Of a stretch of DNA of 64,000 nt, positions 13,734 through 28,169 are shown in pieces. Numbering within the stretch: the first letter of the stretch is position 1; every line of letters starts with the position of its first letter. The translations under genes were made by a program, and so were the position numbers. Origin of the DNA: Auanema rhodensis (lineage: Eukaryota > Nematoda > Chromadorea > Rhabditida > Rhabditidae); contig OZ059899.1 of NCBI GenBank assembly GCA_964057225.1, positions 19,352,501 through 19,416,500 on the forward strand, given 5' to 3'. Under the pieces are notes generated by a model, which worked only from the letters and a program-made list of their open reading frames with translations, had not been told where the DNA came from and searched no databases.

Positions 13734-16700
13734 TGCACTTGGTATGTAACTTGCTTCACGTGAAAGATAAAGAGATGCGGTTTTCAAAATTAGATTCCCC
13801 ATGTCCATATTAGTCTTAAAACAAATTTTCATTGATATTGGTGCATGGTAACCATGACTTTGAAATTTACGTGAACTTTAATTTATGCTAATTAAATGTA
13901 CACGTGATGTGCACTTGGTATGTAACTCGCTTCACGTGAAAGATAAAGAGATGCAGTTCTCAAAATTAGATTCCCCATGTGCATATTAGTCTAAAAACAA
14001 ATTTTCATTGATATTGGTGCATGGTAACCATGACTTTGAAATTTACGTGAACTTTAATTTATGCTAATTAAATGTACACGTGATGTGCACTTGGTATGTA
14101 ACTTGCTTCACGTGAAAGATAAAGAGATGCGGTTTTCAAAATTAGATTCCCCATGTCCATATTAGTCTTAAAACAAATTTTCATTGATATTGGTGCATGG
14201 TAACCATGACTTTGAAATTTACGTGAACTTTATTTTATGCTACATAAATGTACACGTGGTGTGCACTCGGTATGTATCTCGCTTCACGTGTAAGATAAAG
14301 AGATGCGGTTTCCAAAATTAGATTCCTCATGTCCATATTAGTCTAAAAACAGTTTTTTACTGATATTGGTGCATGGTAACCATGATTTTGAAATTTACGT
14401 GAATTTTAATTTATGCTAATTAAATGTACACGTGGTGTGCACTCGGTATGTAACTCGCTTCACGTGAAAGATAAAGAGATGCGGTTTATAAAATTAGATT
14501 CCCCATGTCCATATTAGTCTAAAAACAAATTTTTATTGATATTGGTGCATGGTAACCATGACTTTGAAATTTACGTGAACTTTAATTTATGCTAATTAAA
14601 TGTACACGTGATGTGCACTTGGTATGTAACTCGCTTCACGTGAAAGATAAGGAGATGCGGTTTCCAAAAATAGATTCCCCATGTCCATATTAGTCTAAAA
14701 ACAAATTTTTATTGATATTGGTGCATGGTAACTATGACTTTGAAATTTACGTGAACTTTAATTTATGCTAATTAAATGTACACGTGGTGTGCACTCGGTA
14801 AGTAACTCGCTTCACGTGAAAGATAAAGAGATGAGGTTTTCCAAATTAGATTCCCCATGTCCATATTAGTCTAAAAACAAATTTTTATCGATATTGGTGC
14901 ATGGTAACCATGACTTTGAAATTTACGTGAACTTTATTTTATGCTACATAAATGTACACGTGGTGTGCACTCGGTATGTATCTCGCTTCACGTGAAAGAT
15001 AAAGAGATGCGGTTTCCAAAATTAGATTCCTCATGTCCATATTAGTCTAAAAACAGTTTTTTACTGATATTGGTGCATGGTAACCATGATTTTAAAATTT
15101 ACGTGAACTTTAATTTATGCTAATTAAATGTACACATGGTGTGCACTCGGTATGTAACTCGCTTCACGTGAAAGATAAAGAGATGCGGTTTTCAAAATTA
15201 GATTCCCCATGTCCATATTAGTCTAAAAACAAATTTTTATTGATATTGGTGCATGGTAACCATGATTTTGAATTTTACGTGAACTTTAATTTATGCTAAT
15301 TAAACGTACACGTGGTGTGCACTCGGTATGTAACTCGCTTCACGTGAAAGATAAAGAGATGCGGTTTTCAAAAATAGATTCCCCATGTCCATATTAGTCT
15401 AAAAACAAATTTTTATTGATATTGGTGCATGGTAACCATGACTTTGAATTTTACGTGAACTTTAATTTATGCTAATTAAATGTACACGTGATGTGCACTT
15501 GGTATGTAACTCGCTTCACGTGAAAGATAAGGAGATGCGGTTTTCACAATTAGATTCCCCATGTCCATATTAGTCTAAAAACAAATTTTTATTGATATTG
15601 GTGCATGGTAACCATGACTTTGAAATTTACGTGAACTTCAATTTATGCTAATTAAATGTACACGCGGTGTGCACTTGGTATGTAACTCGCTTCACGTGAA
15701 AGATAAAGAGATGCGGTTTTAAAAATTAGATTCCCCATGTCCATATTAGTCTTAAAACAAATTTTTATTGATATTGGTGCATGGTAACCATGACTTTGAA
15801 ATTTACGTGAACTTTAATTTATGCTAATTAAATGTACACGTGATGTGCACTTGGTATGTAACTTGCTTCACGTGAAAGATAAAGAGATGCGGTTTTCAAA
15901 ATTAGATTCCCCATGTCCATATTAGTCTAAAAACAAATTTTTATTGATATTGGTGCATGGTAACCATGACTTTGAAATTTACGTGAACTTCAATTTATGC
16001 TAATTAAATGTACACGTGATGTGCACTTGGTATGTAACTTGCTTCACGTGAAAGATAAAGAGATGCGGTTTTCAAAATTAGATTCCCCATGTCCATATTA
16101 GTCTTAAAACAAATTTTCATTGATATTGGTGCATGGTAACCATGACTTTGAAATTTACGTGAACTTTAATTTATGCTAATTAAATGTACACGTGATGTGC
16201 ACTTGGTATGTAACTCGCTTCACGTGAAAGATAAAGAGATGCAGTTCTCAAAATTAGATTCCCCATGTCCATATTAGTCTAAAAACAAATTTTTATTGAT
16301 ATTGGTGCATGGTAACCATGACTTTGAAATTTACGTGAACTTTAATTTATGCTAATTAAATGTACACGTGATGTGCACTTGGTATGTAACTTGCTTCACG
16401 TGAAAGATAAAGAGATGCGGTTTTCAAAATTAGATTCCCCATGTCCATATTAGTCTTAAAACAAATTTTCATTGATATTGGTGCATGGTAACCATGACTT
16501 TGAAATTTACGTGAACTTTAATTTATGCTAATTAAATGTACACGTGATGTGCACTTGGTATGTAACTCGCTTCACGTGAAAGATAAAGAGATGCAGTTCT
16601 CAAAATTAGATTCCCCATGTCCATATTAGTCTAAAAACAAATTTTTATTGATATTGGTGCATGGTAACCATGACTTTGAAATTTACGTGAACTTTAATTT

Positions 16701-17253
16701 ATGCTAATTAAATGTACACGTGGTGTGCACTCGGTATGTAACTCGCTTCACGTGAAAGATAAAGAGATGAGGTTTCCCAAATTAGATTCCCCATGTCCAT
16801 ATTAGTCTAAAAACAAATTTTTATCGATATTGGTGCATGGTAACCATGACTTTGAAATTTACGTGAACTTTATTTTATGCTACATAAATGTACACGTGGT
16901 GTGCACTCGGTATGTATCTCGCTTCACGTGAAAGATAAAGAGATGCGGTTTCCAAAAATAGATTCCCCATGTCCATATTAGTCTAAAAACAAATTTTTAT
17001 TGATATTGGTGCATGGTAACCATGACTTTGAAATTTACGTGAACTTTAATTTATGCTAATTAAATGTACACATGGTGTGCACTCGGTATGTAACTCGCTT
17101 CACGTGAAAGATAAAGAGATGCGGTTTTCAAAATTAGATTCCCCATGTCCATATTAGTCTAAAAACAAATTTTTATTGATATTGGTGCATGGTAACCATG
17201 ACTTTGAATTTTACGTGAACTTTAATTTATGCTAATTAAACGTACACGTGGTG
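13734..17253 (+). repeat. Alternating-subtype region
   Basis: ACTTGC/CTTAAAAC/TTTTCATTG monomers alternate with CAGTTCTC/CTAAAAAC monomers in several runs (13.7-14.2 and 16.0-16.7 kb), giving an effective 352-bp dimer. The runs are interrupted by GAGGTTTTCC, GTATCTCG and ACATGG monomers near 14.2-15.3 kb. Rare changes are GTGAATTTTAATT near 14400, AACTATG near 14733, GTAAGTAAC near 14800 and TTTAAAATTTACG near 15091. Confidence 0.8.
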
Positions 17254-17957
17254 TGCACTCGGTATGTAACTCGCTTCACGTGAAAGATAAAGAGATGCGG
17301 TTTTCAAAAATAGATTCCCCATGTCCATATTAGTCTAAAATCAAATTTTTATTGATATTGGTGCATGGTAACCATGACTTTGAAATTTACGTGAACTTTA
17401 ATTTATGCTAATTAAATGTACACGTGGTGTGCACTCGGTATGTAACTCGCTTCATGTGAAAGATAAAGAGATGAGGTTTCCCAAATTAGATTCCCCATGT
17501 CCATATTAGTCTAAAAACAAATTTTTATCGATATTGGTGCATGGTAACCATGACTTTGAAATTTACGTGAACTTTATTTTATGCTACATAAATGTACACG
17601 TGGTGTGCACTCGGTATGTATCTCGCTTCACGTGAAAGATAAAGAGATGCGGTTTCCAAAATTAGATTCCCCATGTCCATATTAGTCTAAAAACAGTTTT
17701 TTACTGATATTGGTGCATGGTAACCATGATTTTGAAATTTACGTGAACTTTAATTTATGCTAATTAAATGTACACATGGTGTGCACTCGGTATGTAACTC
17801 GCTTCACGTGAAAGATAAGGAGATGCGGTTTTCACAATTAGATTCCCCATGTCCATATTAGTCTAAAAACAAATTTTTATTGATATTGGTGCATGGTAAC
17901 CATGACTTTGAATTTTACGTGAACTTTAATTTATGCTAATTAAACGTACACGTGGTG
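17254..17957 (+). repeat. 704-bp tetramer, copy 1
   Basis: Four monomers in fixed order: TTCAAAAATAG with TAAAATCAAAT (17341); GAGGTTTCCC with TATCG and TACATAAATG; GTATCTCG with TTTCC and CAGTTTTTT; and an ACATGG-linked monomer with TTCACAATT. It also carries TTCATGTGAA near 17451, a broken palindrome absent from the later copies. Confidence 0.85.
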
Positions 17958-19189
17958 TGCACTCGGTATGTAACTCGCTTCACGTGAAAGATAAAGAGAT
18001 GCAGTTCTCAAAATTAGATTCCCCATGTCCATATTAGTCTAAAAACAAATTTTTATTGATATTGGTGCATGGTAACCATGACTTTGAAATTTACGTGAAC
18101 TTTAATTTATGCTAATTAAATGTACACATGGTGTGCACTCGGTATGTAACTCGCTTCACGTGAAAGATAGAGAGATGCGGTTTTCAAAATTAGATTCCCC
18201 ATGTCCATATTAGTCTTAAAACAAATTTTCATTGATATTGGTGCATGGTAACCATGACTTTGAAATTTACGTGAACTTTAATTTATGCTAATTAAATGTA
18301 CACGTGATGTGCACTTGGTATGTAACTCGCTTCACGTGAAAGATAAAGAGATGCAGTTCTCAAAATTAGATTCCCCATGTACATATTAGTCTAAAAACAA
18401 ATTTTTATTGATATTGGTGCATGGTAACCATGACTTTGAAATTTACGTGAACTTTAATTTATGCTAATTAAATGTACACGTGATGTGCACTTGGTATGTA
18501 ACTTGCTTCACGTGAAAGACAAAGAGATGCGGTTTTCAAAATTAGATTCCCCATGTCCATATTAGTCTTAAAACAAATTTTCATTGATATTGGTGCATGG
18601 TAACCATGACTTTGAAATTTACGTGAACTTTAATTTATGCTAATTAAATGTACACGTGATGTGCACTTGGTATGTAACTCGCTTCACGTGAGAGATAAAG
18701 AGATGCAGTTCTCAAAATTAGATTCCCCATGTCCATATTAGTCTAAAAACAAATTTTTATTGATATTGGTGCATGGTAACCATGACTTTGAAATTTACGT
18801 GAACTTTAATTTATGCTAATTAAATGTACACGTGGTGTGCACTCGGTATGTAACTCGCTTCACGTGAAAGATAAAGAGATGAGGTTTTCAAAATTAGATT
18901 CCCCATGTCCATATTAGTCTAAAAACAAATTTTTATCGATATTGGTGCATGGTAACCATGACTTTGAAATTTACGTGAACTTTAATTTATGCTAATTAAA
19001 TGTACACATGGTGTGCACTCGGTATGTAACTCGCTTCACGTGAAAGATAAAGAGATGCGGTTTTCAAAATTAGATTCCCCATGTCCATATTAGTCTAAAA
19101 ACAAATTTTTATTGATATTGGTGCATGGTAACCATGACTTTGAATTTTACGTGAACTTTAATTTATGCTAATTAAACGTACACGTGGTG

Positions 19190-20597
19190 TGCACTCAGTA
19201 TGTAACTCGCTTCACGTGAAAGATAAAGAGATGCGGTTTTCAAAAATAGATTCCCCATGTCCATATTAGTCTAAAATCAAATTTTTATTGATATTGGTGC
19301 ATGGTAACCATGACTTTGAAATTTACGTGAACTTTAATTTATGCTAATTAAATGTACACGTGGTGTGCACTCGGTATGTAACTCGCTTCACGTGAAAGAT
19401 AAAGAGATGAGGTTTCCCAAATTAGATTCCCCATGTCCATATTAGTCTAAAAACAAATTTTTATCGATATTGGTGCATGGTAACCATGACTTTGAAATTT
19501 ACGTGAACTTTATTTTATGCTACATAAATGTACACGTGGTGTGCACTCGGTATGTATCTCGCTTCACGTGAAAGATAAAGAGATGCGGTTTCCAAAATTA
19601 GATTCCCCATGTCCATATTAGTCTAAAAACAGTTTTTTACTGATATTGGTGCATGGTAACCATGATTTTGAAATTTACGTGAACTTTAATTTATGCTAAT
19701 TAAATGTACACATGGTGTGCACTCGGTATGTAACTCGCTTCACGTGAAAGATAAGGAGATGCGGTTTTCACAATTAGATTCCCCATGTCCATATTAGTCT
19801 AAAAACAAATTTTTATTGATATTGGTGCATGGTAACCATGACTTTGAAATTTACGTGAACTTTAATTTATGCTAATTAAACGTACACGTGGTGTGCACTC
19901 GGTATGTAACTCGCTTCACGTGAAAGATAAAGAGATGCGGTTTTCAAAAATAGATTCCCCATGTCCATATTAGTCTAAAATCAAATTTTTATTGATATTG
20001 GTGCATGGTAACCATGACTTTGAAATTTACGTGAACTTTAATTTATGCTAATTAAATGTACACGTGGTGTGCACTCGGTATGTAACTCGCTTCACGTGAA
20101 AGATAAAGAGATGAGGTTTCCCAAATTAGATTCCCCATGTCCATATTAGTCTAAAAACAAATTTTTATCGATATTGGTGCATGGTAACCATGACTTTGAA
20201 ATTTACGTGAACTTTATTTTATGCTACATAAATGTACACGTGGTGTGCACTCGGTATGTATCTCGCTTCACATGAAAGATAAAGAGATGCGGTTTCCAAA
20301 ATTAGATTCCCCATGTCCATATTAGTCTAAAAACAGTTTTTTACTGATATTGGTGCATGGTAACCATGATTTTGAAATTTACGTGAACTTTAATTTATGC
20401 TAATTAAATGTACACATGGTGTGCACTCGGTATGTAACTCGCTTCACGTGAAAGATAAAGAGATGCGGTTCTCAAGATTAGATTCCCCATGTCCATATTA
20501 GTCTAAAAACAAATTTTTATTGATATTGGTGCATGGTAACCATGACTTTGAATTTTACGTGAACTTTAATTTATGCTAATTAAATGTACACGTGATG
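19190..20597 (+). repeat. 704-bp tetramer, copies 2 and 3 in tandem
   Basis: 19190-19893 and 19894-20597 repeat the tetramer of 17254-17957; the marker TAAAATCAAAT recurs at 19277 and 19981, 704 bp apart. The region from about 16.7 to 17.8 kb therefore matches about 19.4 to 20.4 kb at 2640 bp (15 monomers), with several differences. Private changes are CACTCAGTATG near 19196, TTCACATGAA near 20268 and GGTTCTCAAGATT near 20469. Confidence 0.85.
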
Positions 20598-20773
20598 TGC
20601 ACTTGGTATGTAACTCGCTTCACGTGAAAGATAAGGAGATGCGGTTTTCACAATTAGATTCCCCATGTCCATATTAGTCTAAAAACAAATTTTTATTGAT
20701 ATTGGTGCATGGTAACCATGACTTTGAATTTTACGTGAACTTTAATTTATGCTAATTAAATGTACACGTGATG

Positions 20774-21478
20774 TGCACTTGGTATGTAACTCGCTTCACG
20801 TGAAAGATAAGGAGATGCGGTTTTCACAATTAGATTCCCCATGTCCATATTAGTCTAAAAACAAATTTTTATTGATATTGGTGCATGGTAACCATGACTT
20901 TGAAATTTACGTGAACTTCAATTTATGCTAATTAAATGTACACGCGGTGTGCACTTGGTATGTAACTCGCTTCACGTGAAAGATAAAGAGATGCGGTTTT
21001 AAAAATTAGATTCCCCATGTCCATATTAGTCTAAAAACAGTTTTTTACTGATATTGGTGCATGGTAACCATGATTTTGAAATTTACGTGAACTTTAATTT
21101 ATGCTAATTAAATGTACACGTGGTGTGCACTCGGTATGTAACTCGCTTCACGTGAAAGATAAAGAGATGCGGTTAACAAAATTAGATTTCCTATGTCCAT
21201 ATTAGTCTAAAAACAAATTTTTATTGATATTGGTTCATGGTAACCATGACTTTGAAATTTACGTGAACTTTAATTTATGCTAATTAAATGTACACGTGAT
21301 GTGCACTTGGGTATGTAACTCGCTTCACGTGAAAGATAAAGAGATGCAGTTCTCAAAATTAGATTCCCCATGTCCATATTAGTCTTAAAACAAATTTTCA
21401 TTGATATTGGTGCATGGTAACCATGACTTTGAAATTTACGTGAACTTTAATTTATGCTAATTAAATGTACACGTGATG
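20774..21478 (+). repeat. Early copy of the +G-tagged HOR (four monomers, 705 bp)
   Basis: The order is AAGGAG/TTCACAATT/CTTCAATT, then GTTTTAAAAATT/CAGTTTTTT, then GTTAAC/CCTATG/GGTTCATGG, then a 177-bp monomer starting at 21302 (CACTTGGGTATG) with CAGTTCTC and CTTAAAAC. This is the same order as the 5-mer near 24 kb minus its first member; here the third member has ACTCGC, not ACTAGC. Confidence 0.87.
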
Positions 21479-23238
21479 TGCACTTGGTATGTAACTTGCT
21501 TCACGTGAAAGATAAAGAGATGCGGTTTTCAAAATTAGATTCCCCATGTCCATATTAGTCTTAAAACAAATTTTCATTGATATTGGTGCATGGTAACCAT
21601 GACTTTGAAATTTACGTGAACTTTAATTTATGCTAATTAAATGTACACGTGATGTGCACTTGGTATGTAACTCGCTTCACGTGAAAGATAAAGAGATGCA
21701 GTTCTCAAAATTAGATTCCCCATGTCCATATTAGTCTAAAAACAAATTTTTATTGATATTGGTGCATGGTAACCATGACTTTGAAATTTACGTGAACTTT
21801 AATTTATGCTAATTAAATGTACACGTGATGTGCACTTGGTATGTAACTTGCTTCACGTGAAAGATAAAGAGATGCGGTTTTCAAAATTAGATTCCCCATG
21901 TCCATATTAGTCTTAAAACAAATTTTCATTGATATTGGTGCATGGTAACCATGACTTTGAAATTTACGTGAACTTTAATTTATGCTAATTAAATGTACAC
22001 GTGATGTGCACTTGGTATGTAACTCGCTTCACGTGAAAGATAAAGAGATGCAGTTCTCAAAATTAGATTCCCCATGTCCATATTAGTCTTAAAACAAATT
22101 TTCATTGATATTGGTGCATGGTAACCATGACTTTGAAATTTACGTGAACTTTAATTTATGCTAATTAAATGTACACGTGATGTGCACTTGGTATGTAACT
22201 CGCTTCACGTGAAAGATAAAAAGATGCAGTTCTCAAAAATAGATTCCCCATGTCCATATTAGTCTAAAAACAAATTTTTATTGATATTGGTGCATGGTAA
22301 CCATGACTTTGAAATTTACGTGAACTTTAATTTATGCTAATCAAATGTACACGTGGTGTGCACTCGGTATGTAACTCGCTTCACGTGAAAGATAAAGAGA
22401 TGAGGTTTTCCAAATTAGATTCCCCATGTCCATATTAGTCTAAAAACAAATTTTTATTGATATTGGTGCATGGTAACCATGACTTTGAAATTTACGTGAA
22501 CTTTAATTTATGCTAATTAAATGTACACGTGATGTGCACTTGGTATGTAACTTGCTTCACGTGAAAGATAAAGAGATGCGGTTTTCAAAATTAGATTCCC
22601 CATGTCCATATTAGTCTTAAAACAAATTTTCATTGATATTGGTGCATGGTAACCATGACTTTGAAATTTACGTGAACTTTAATTTATGCTAATTAAATGT
22701 ACACGTGATGTGCACTTGGTATGTAACTCGCTTCACGTGAAAGATAAAAAGATGCAGTTCTCAAAATTAGATTCCCCATGTCCATATTAGTCTAAAAACA
22801 AATTTTTATTGATATTGGTGCATGGTAACCATGACTTTGAAATTTACGTGAACTTTAATTTATGCTAATTAAATGTACACGTGGTGTGCACTCGGTATGT
22901 AACTCGCTTCACGTGAAAGATAAAGAGATGAGGTTTTCCAAATTAGATTCCCCATGTCCATATTAGTCTAAAAACAAATTTTTATCGATATTGGTGCATG
23001 GTAACCATGACTTTGAAATTTACGTGAACTTTATTTTATGCTACATAAATGTACACGTGGTGTGCACTCGGTACGTATCTCGCTTCACGTGAAAGATAAA
23101 GAGATGCGGTTTCCAAACTTAGATTCCCCATGTCCATATTAGTCTAAAAACAGTTTTTTACTGATATTGGTGCATGGTAACCATGATTTTGAAATTTACG
23201 TGAACTTTAATTTATGCTAATTAAACGTACACGTGGTG
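21479..23238 (+). repeat. Alternating ACTTGC / CAGTTCTC dimers and GAGG tetramer
   Basis: Ten monomers. To about 22.2 kb they alternate ACTTGC/CTTAAAAC with CAGTTCTC. Two CAGTTCTC monomers with AAAAAGATG and the GAGGTTTTCC and GTATCTCG subtypes follow. Small private changes are TAATCAAATG near 22338 and GTACGTATCTCG near 23072. Confidence 0.75.
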
Positions 23239-24294
23239 TGCACTCGGTATGTAACTCGCTTCACGTGAAAGATAAAGAGATGCGGTTTTCAAAATTAGAT
23301 TCCCCATGTCCATATTAGTCTAAAAACAAATTTTCATTGATATTGGTGCATGGTAACCATGACTTTGAATTTTACGTGAACTTTAATTTATGCTAATTAA
23401 ACGTACACGTGGTGTGCACTCGGTATGTAACTCGCTTCACGTGAAAGATAAAGAGATGCGGTTTTCAAAAATAGATTCCCCATGTCCATATTAGTCTAAA
23501 AACAAATTTTTATTGATATTGGTGCATGGTAACCATGACTTTGAATTTTACGTGAACTTTAATTTATGCTAATTAAATGTACACGTGATGTGCACTTGGT
23601 ATGTAACTCGCTTCACGTGAAAGATAAGGAGATGCGGTTTTCACAATTAGATTCCCCATGTCCATATTAGTCTAAAAACAAATTTTTATTGATATTGGTG
23701 CATGGTAACCATGACTTTGAAATTTACGTGAACTTCAATTTATGCTAATTAAATGTACACGCGGTGTGCACTTGGTATGTAACTCGCTTCACGTGAAAGA
23801 TAAAGAGATGCGGTTTTCAAAATTAGATTCCCCATGTCCATATTAGTCTAAAAACAAATTTTCATTGATATTGGTGCATGGTAACCATGACTTTGAATTT
23901 TACGTGAACTTTAATTTATGCTAATTAAACGTACACGTGGTGTGCACTCGGTATGTAACTCGCTTCACGTGAAAGATAAAGAGATGCGGTTTTCAAAAAT
24001 AGATTCCCCACGTCCATATTAGTCTAAAAACAAATTTTTATTGATATTGGTGCATGGTAACCATGACTTTGAATTTTACGTGAACTTTAATTTATGCTAA
24101 TTAAATGTACACGTGATGTGCACTTGGTATGTAACTCGCTTCACGTGAAAGATAAGGAGATGCGGTTTTCACAATTAGATTCCCCATGTCCATATTAGTC
24201 TAAAAACAAATTTTTATTGATATTGGTGCATGGTAACCATGACTTTGAAATTTACGTGAACTTCAATTTATGCTAATTAAATGTACACGCGGTG
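23239..24294 (+). repeat. Trimer duplication, 2 x 528 bp
   Basis: 23239-23766 and 23767-24294 share TTTTCATTG with GAATTTTACG, then TTCAAAAATAG, then AAGGAG/TTCACAATT/CTTCAATT. The monomer at 23767 starts in the ACACGCGG/CACTTGG context of a different subtype but ends like the one at 23239, which marks the joint. Confidence 0.83.
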
Positions 24295-26233
24295 TGCACT
24301 TGGTATGTAACTCGCTTCACGTGAAAGATAAAGAGATGCGGTTTTAAAAATTAGATTCCCCATGTCCACATTAGTCTAAAAACAGTTTTTTACTGATATT
24401 GGTGCATGGTAACCATGATTTTGAAATTTACGTGAACTTTAATTTATGCTAATTAAATGTACACGTGGTGTGCACTCGGTATGTAACTAGCTTCACGTGA
24501 AAGATAAAGAGATGCGGTTAACAAAATTAGATTTCCTATGTCCATATTAGTCTAAAAACAAATTTTTATTGATATTGGTTCATGGTAACCATGACTTTGA
24601 AATTTACGTGAACTTTAATTTATGCTAATTAAATGTACACGTGATGTGCACTTGGGTATGTAACTCGCTTCACGTGAAAGATAAAGAGATGCAGTTCTCA
24701 AAATTAGATTCCCCATGTCCATATTAGTCTTAAAACAAATTTTCATTGATATTGGTGCATGGTAACCATGACTTTGAATTTTACGTGAACTTTAATTTAT
24801 GCTAATTAAACGTACACGTGGTGTGCACTCGGTATGTAACTCGCTTCACGTGAAAGATAAAGAGATGCGGTTTTCAAAAATAGATTCCCCATGTCCACAT
24901 TAGTCTAAAAACAGTTTTTTACTGATATTGGTGCATGGTAACCATGATTTTGAAATTTACGTGAACTTTAATTTATGCTAATTAAATGTACACGTGGTGT
25001 GCACTCGGTATGTAACTAGCTTCACGTGAAAGATAAAGAGATGCGGTTAACAAAATTAGATTTCCTATGTCCATATTAGTCTAAAAACAAATTTTTATTG
25101 ATATTGGTTCATGGTAACCATGACTTTGAAATTTACGTGAACTTTAATTTATGCTAATTAAATGTACACGTGATGTGCACTTGGGTATGTAACTCGCTTC
25201 ACGTGAAAGATAAAGAGATGCAGTTCTCAAAATTAGATTCCCCATGTCCATATTAGTCTTAAAACAAATTTTCATTGATATTGGTGCATGGTAACCATGA
25301 CTTTGAATTTTACGTGAACTTTAATTTATGCTAATTAAACGTACACGTGGTGTGCACTCGGTATGTAACTCGCTTCACGTGAAAGATAAAGAGATGCGGT
25401 TTTCAAAAATAGATTCCCCATGTCCATATTAGTCTAAAAACAAATTTTTATTGATATTGGTGCATGGTAACCATGACTTTGAATTTTACGTGAACTTTAA
25501 TTTATGCTAATTAAATGTACACGTGATGTGCACTTGGTATGTAACTCGCTTCACGTGAAAGATAAGGAGATGCGGTTTTCACAATTAGATTCCCCATGTC
25601 CATATTAGTCTAAAAACAAATTTTTATTGATATTGGTGCATGGTAACCATGACTTTGAAATTTACGTGAACTTCAATTTATGCTAATTAAATGTACACGC
25701 GGTGTGCACTTGGTATGTAACTCGCTTCACGTGAAAGATAAAGAGATGCGGTTTTAAAAATTAGATTCCCCATGTCCACATTAGTCTAAAAACAGTTTTT
25801 TACTGATATTGGTGCATGGTAACCATGATTTTGAAATTTACGTGAACTTTAATTTATGCTAATTAAATGTACACGTGGTGTGCACTCGGTATGTAACTAG
25901 CTTCACGTGAAAGATAAAGAGATGCGGTTAACAAAATTAGATTTCCTATGTCCATATTAGTCTAAAAACAAATTTTTATTGATATTGGTTCATGGTAACC
26001 ATGACTTTGAAATTTACGTGAACTTTAATTTATGCTAATTAAATGTACACGTGATGTGCACTTGGGTATGTAACTCGCTTCACGTGAAAGATAAAGAGAT
26101 GCAGTTCTCAAAATTAGATTCCCCATGTCCATATTAGTCTTAAAACAAATTTTCATTGATATTGGTGCATGGTAACCATGACTTTGAAATTTACGTAAAC
26201 TTTAATTTATGCTAATTAAATGTACACGTGATG
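23943..26233 (+). repeat. 5-mer HOR tagged by +G: copies of 5, 3 and 5 monomers
   Basis: Copy 1 is 23943-24823, copy 2 is 24824-25352 and copy 3 is 25353-26233. The full unit (881 bp) runs TTCAAAAATAG; AAGGAG/TTCACAATT; GTTTTAAAAATT with CCACATT and CAGTTTTTT; ACTAGC with GTTAAC and CCTATG; CACTTGGGTATG (177 bp) with CAGTTCTC. Copy 2 lacks two monomers: its first monomer (24824) has TTCAAAAATAG on the left and CCACATT/CAGTTTTTT on the right. The 177-bp monomers are 24647-24823, 25176-25352 and 26057-26233. Confidence 0.92.
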
Positions 26234-28169
26234 TGCACTTGGTATGTAACTCGCTTCACGTGAAAGATAAAGAGATGCAGTTCTCAAAATTAGATTCCCC
26301 ATGTCCATATTAGTCTAAAAACAAATTTTTATTGATATTGGTGCATGGTAACCATGACTTTGAAATTTACGTGAACTTTAATTTATGCTAATTAAATGTA
26401 CACGTGATGTGCACTTGGTATGTAACTTGCTTCACGTGAAAGATAAAGAGATGCGGTTTTCAAAATTAGATTCCCCATGTCCATATTAGTCTTAAAACAA
26501 ATTTTCATTGATATTGGTGCATGGTAACCATGACTTTGAAATTTACGTGAACTTTAATTTATGCTAATTAAATGTACACGTGATGTGCACTTGGTATGTA
26601 ACTCGCTTCACGTGAAAGATAAAGAGATGCAGTTCTCAAAATTAGATTCCCCATGTCCATATTAGTCTAAAAACAAATTTTTATTGATATTGGTGCATGG
26701 TAACCATGACTTTGAAATTTACGTGAACTTTAATTTATGCTAATTAAATGTACACGTGGTGTGCACTCGGTATGTAACTCGCTTCACGTGAAAGATAAAG
26801 AGATGCGGTTTATAAAATTAGATTCCCCATGTCCATATTAGTCTAAAAACAAATTTTTATTGATATTGGTGCATGGTAACCATGACTTTGAAATTTACGT
26901 GAACTTTAATTTATGCTAATTAAATGTACACGTGATGTGCACTTGGTATGTAACTCGCTTCACGTGAAAGATAAGGAGATGCGGTTTCCAAAAATAGATT
27001 CCCCATGTCCATATTAGTCTAAAAACAAATTTTTATTGATATTGGTGCATGGTAACCATGACTTTGAAATTTACGTGAACTTTAATTTATGCTAATTAAA
27101 TGTACACGTGGTGTGCACTCGGTATGTAACTCGCTTCACGTGAAAGATAAAGAGATGAGGTTTTCCAAATTAGATTCCCCATGTCCATATTAGTCTAAAA
27201 ACAAATTTTTATCGATATTGGTGCATGGTAACCATGACTTTGAAATTTACGTGAACTTTATTTTATGCTACATAAATGTACACGTGGTGTGCACTCGGTA
27301 TGTATCTCGCTTCACGTGAAAGATAAAGAGATGCGGTTTCCAAAATTAGATTCCCCATGTCCATATTAGTCTAAAAACAGTTTTTTACTGATATTGGTGC
27401 ATGGTAACCATGATTTTGAAATTTACGTGAACTTTAATTTATGCTAATTAAATGTACACATGGTGTGCACTCGGTATGTAACTCGCTTCACGTGAAAGAT
27501 AAAGAGATGCGGTTTTCAAAATTAGATTCCCCATGTCCATATTAGTCTAAAAACAAATTTTTATTGATATTGGTGCATGGTAACCATGACTTTGAATTTT
27601 ACGTGAACTTTAATTTATGCTAATTAAACGTACACGTGGTGTGCACTCGGTATGTAACTCGCTTCACGTGAAAGATAAAGAGATGCGGTTTTCAAAAATA
27701 GATTCCCCATGTCCATATTAGTCTAAAAACAAATTTTTATTGATATTGGTGCATGGTAACCATGACTTTGAATTTTACGTGAACTTTAATTTATGCTAAT
27801 TAAACGTACACGTGGTGTGCACTCGGTATGTAACTCGCTTCACGTGAAAGATAAAGAGATGCGGTTTTCAAAAATAGATTCCCCATGTCCATATTAGTCT
27901 AAAAACAAATTTTTATTGATATTGGTGCATGGTAACCATGACTTTGAATTTTACGTGAACTTTAATTTATGCTAATTAAATGTACACGTGATGTGCACTT
28001 GGTATGTAACTCGCTTCACGTGAAAGATAAAGAAATGCGGTTTTTAAAATTAGATTCCCCATGTCCATATTAGTCTAAAAACAAATTTTTATTGATATTG
28101 GTGCATGGTAACCATGACTTTGAAATTTACGTGAACTTTAATTTATGCTAATTAAATGTACACATGGTG
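26234..28169 (+). repeat. Block reprised at 31.2-33.6 kb, copy 1
   Basis: The order is CAGTTCTC, ACTTGC, CAGTTCTC, GTTTATAAAATT (26762), AAGGAG with TTTCCAAAAATAG (26938), GAGGTTTTCC, GTATCTCG, ACATGG-linked, TTCAAAAATAG. The first four match 31163-31866 at 4929 bp. The first three also match 32396-32923 at 6162 bp, and 26938-27641 matches 32924-33627 at 5986 bp; in that reprise the GTTTATAAAATT monomer is missing. Confidence 0.82.
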
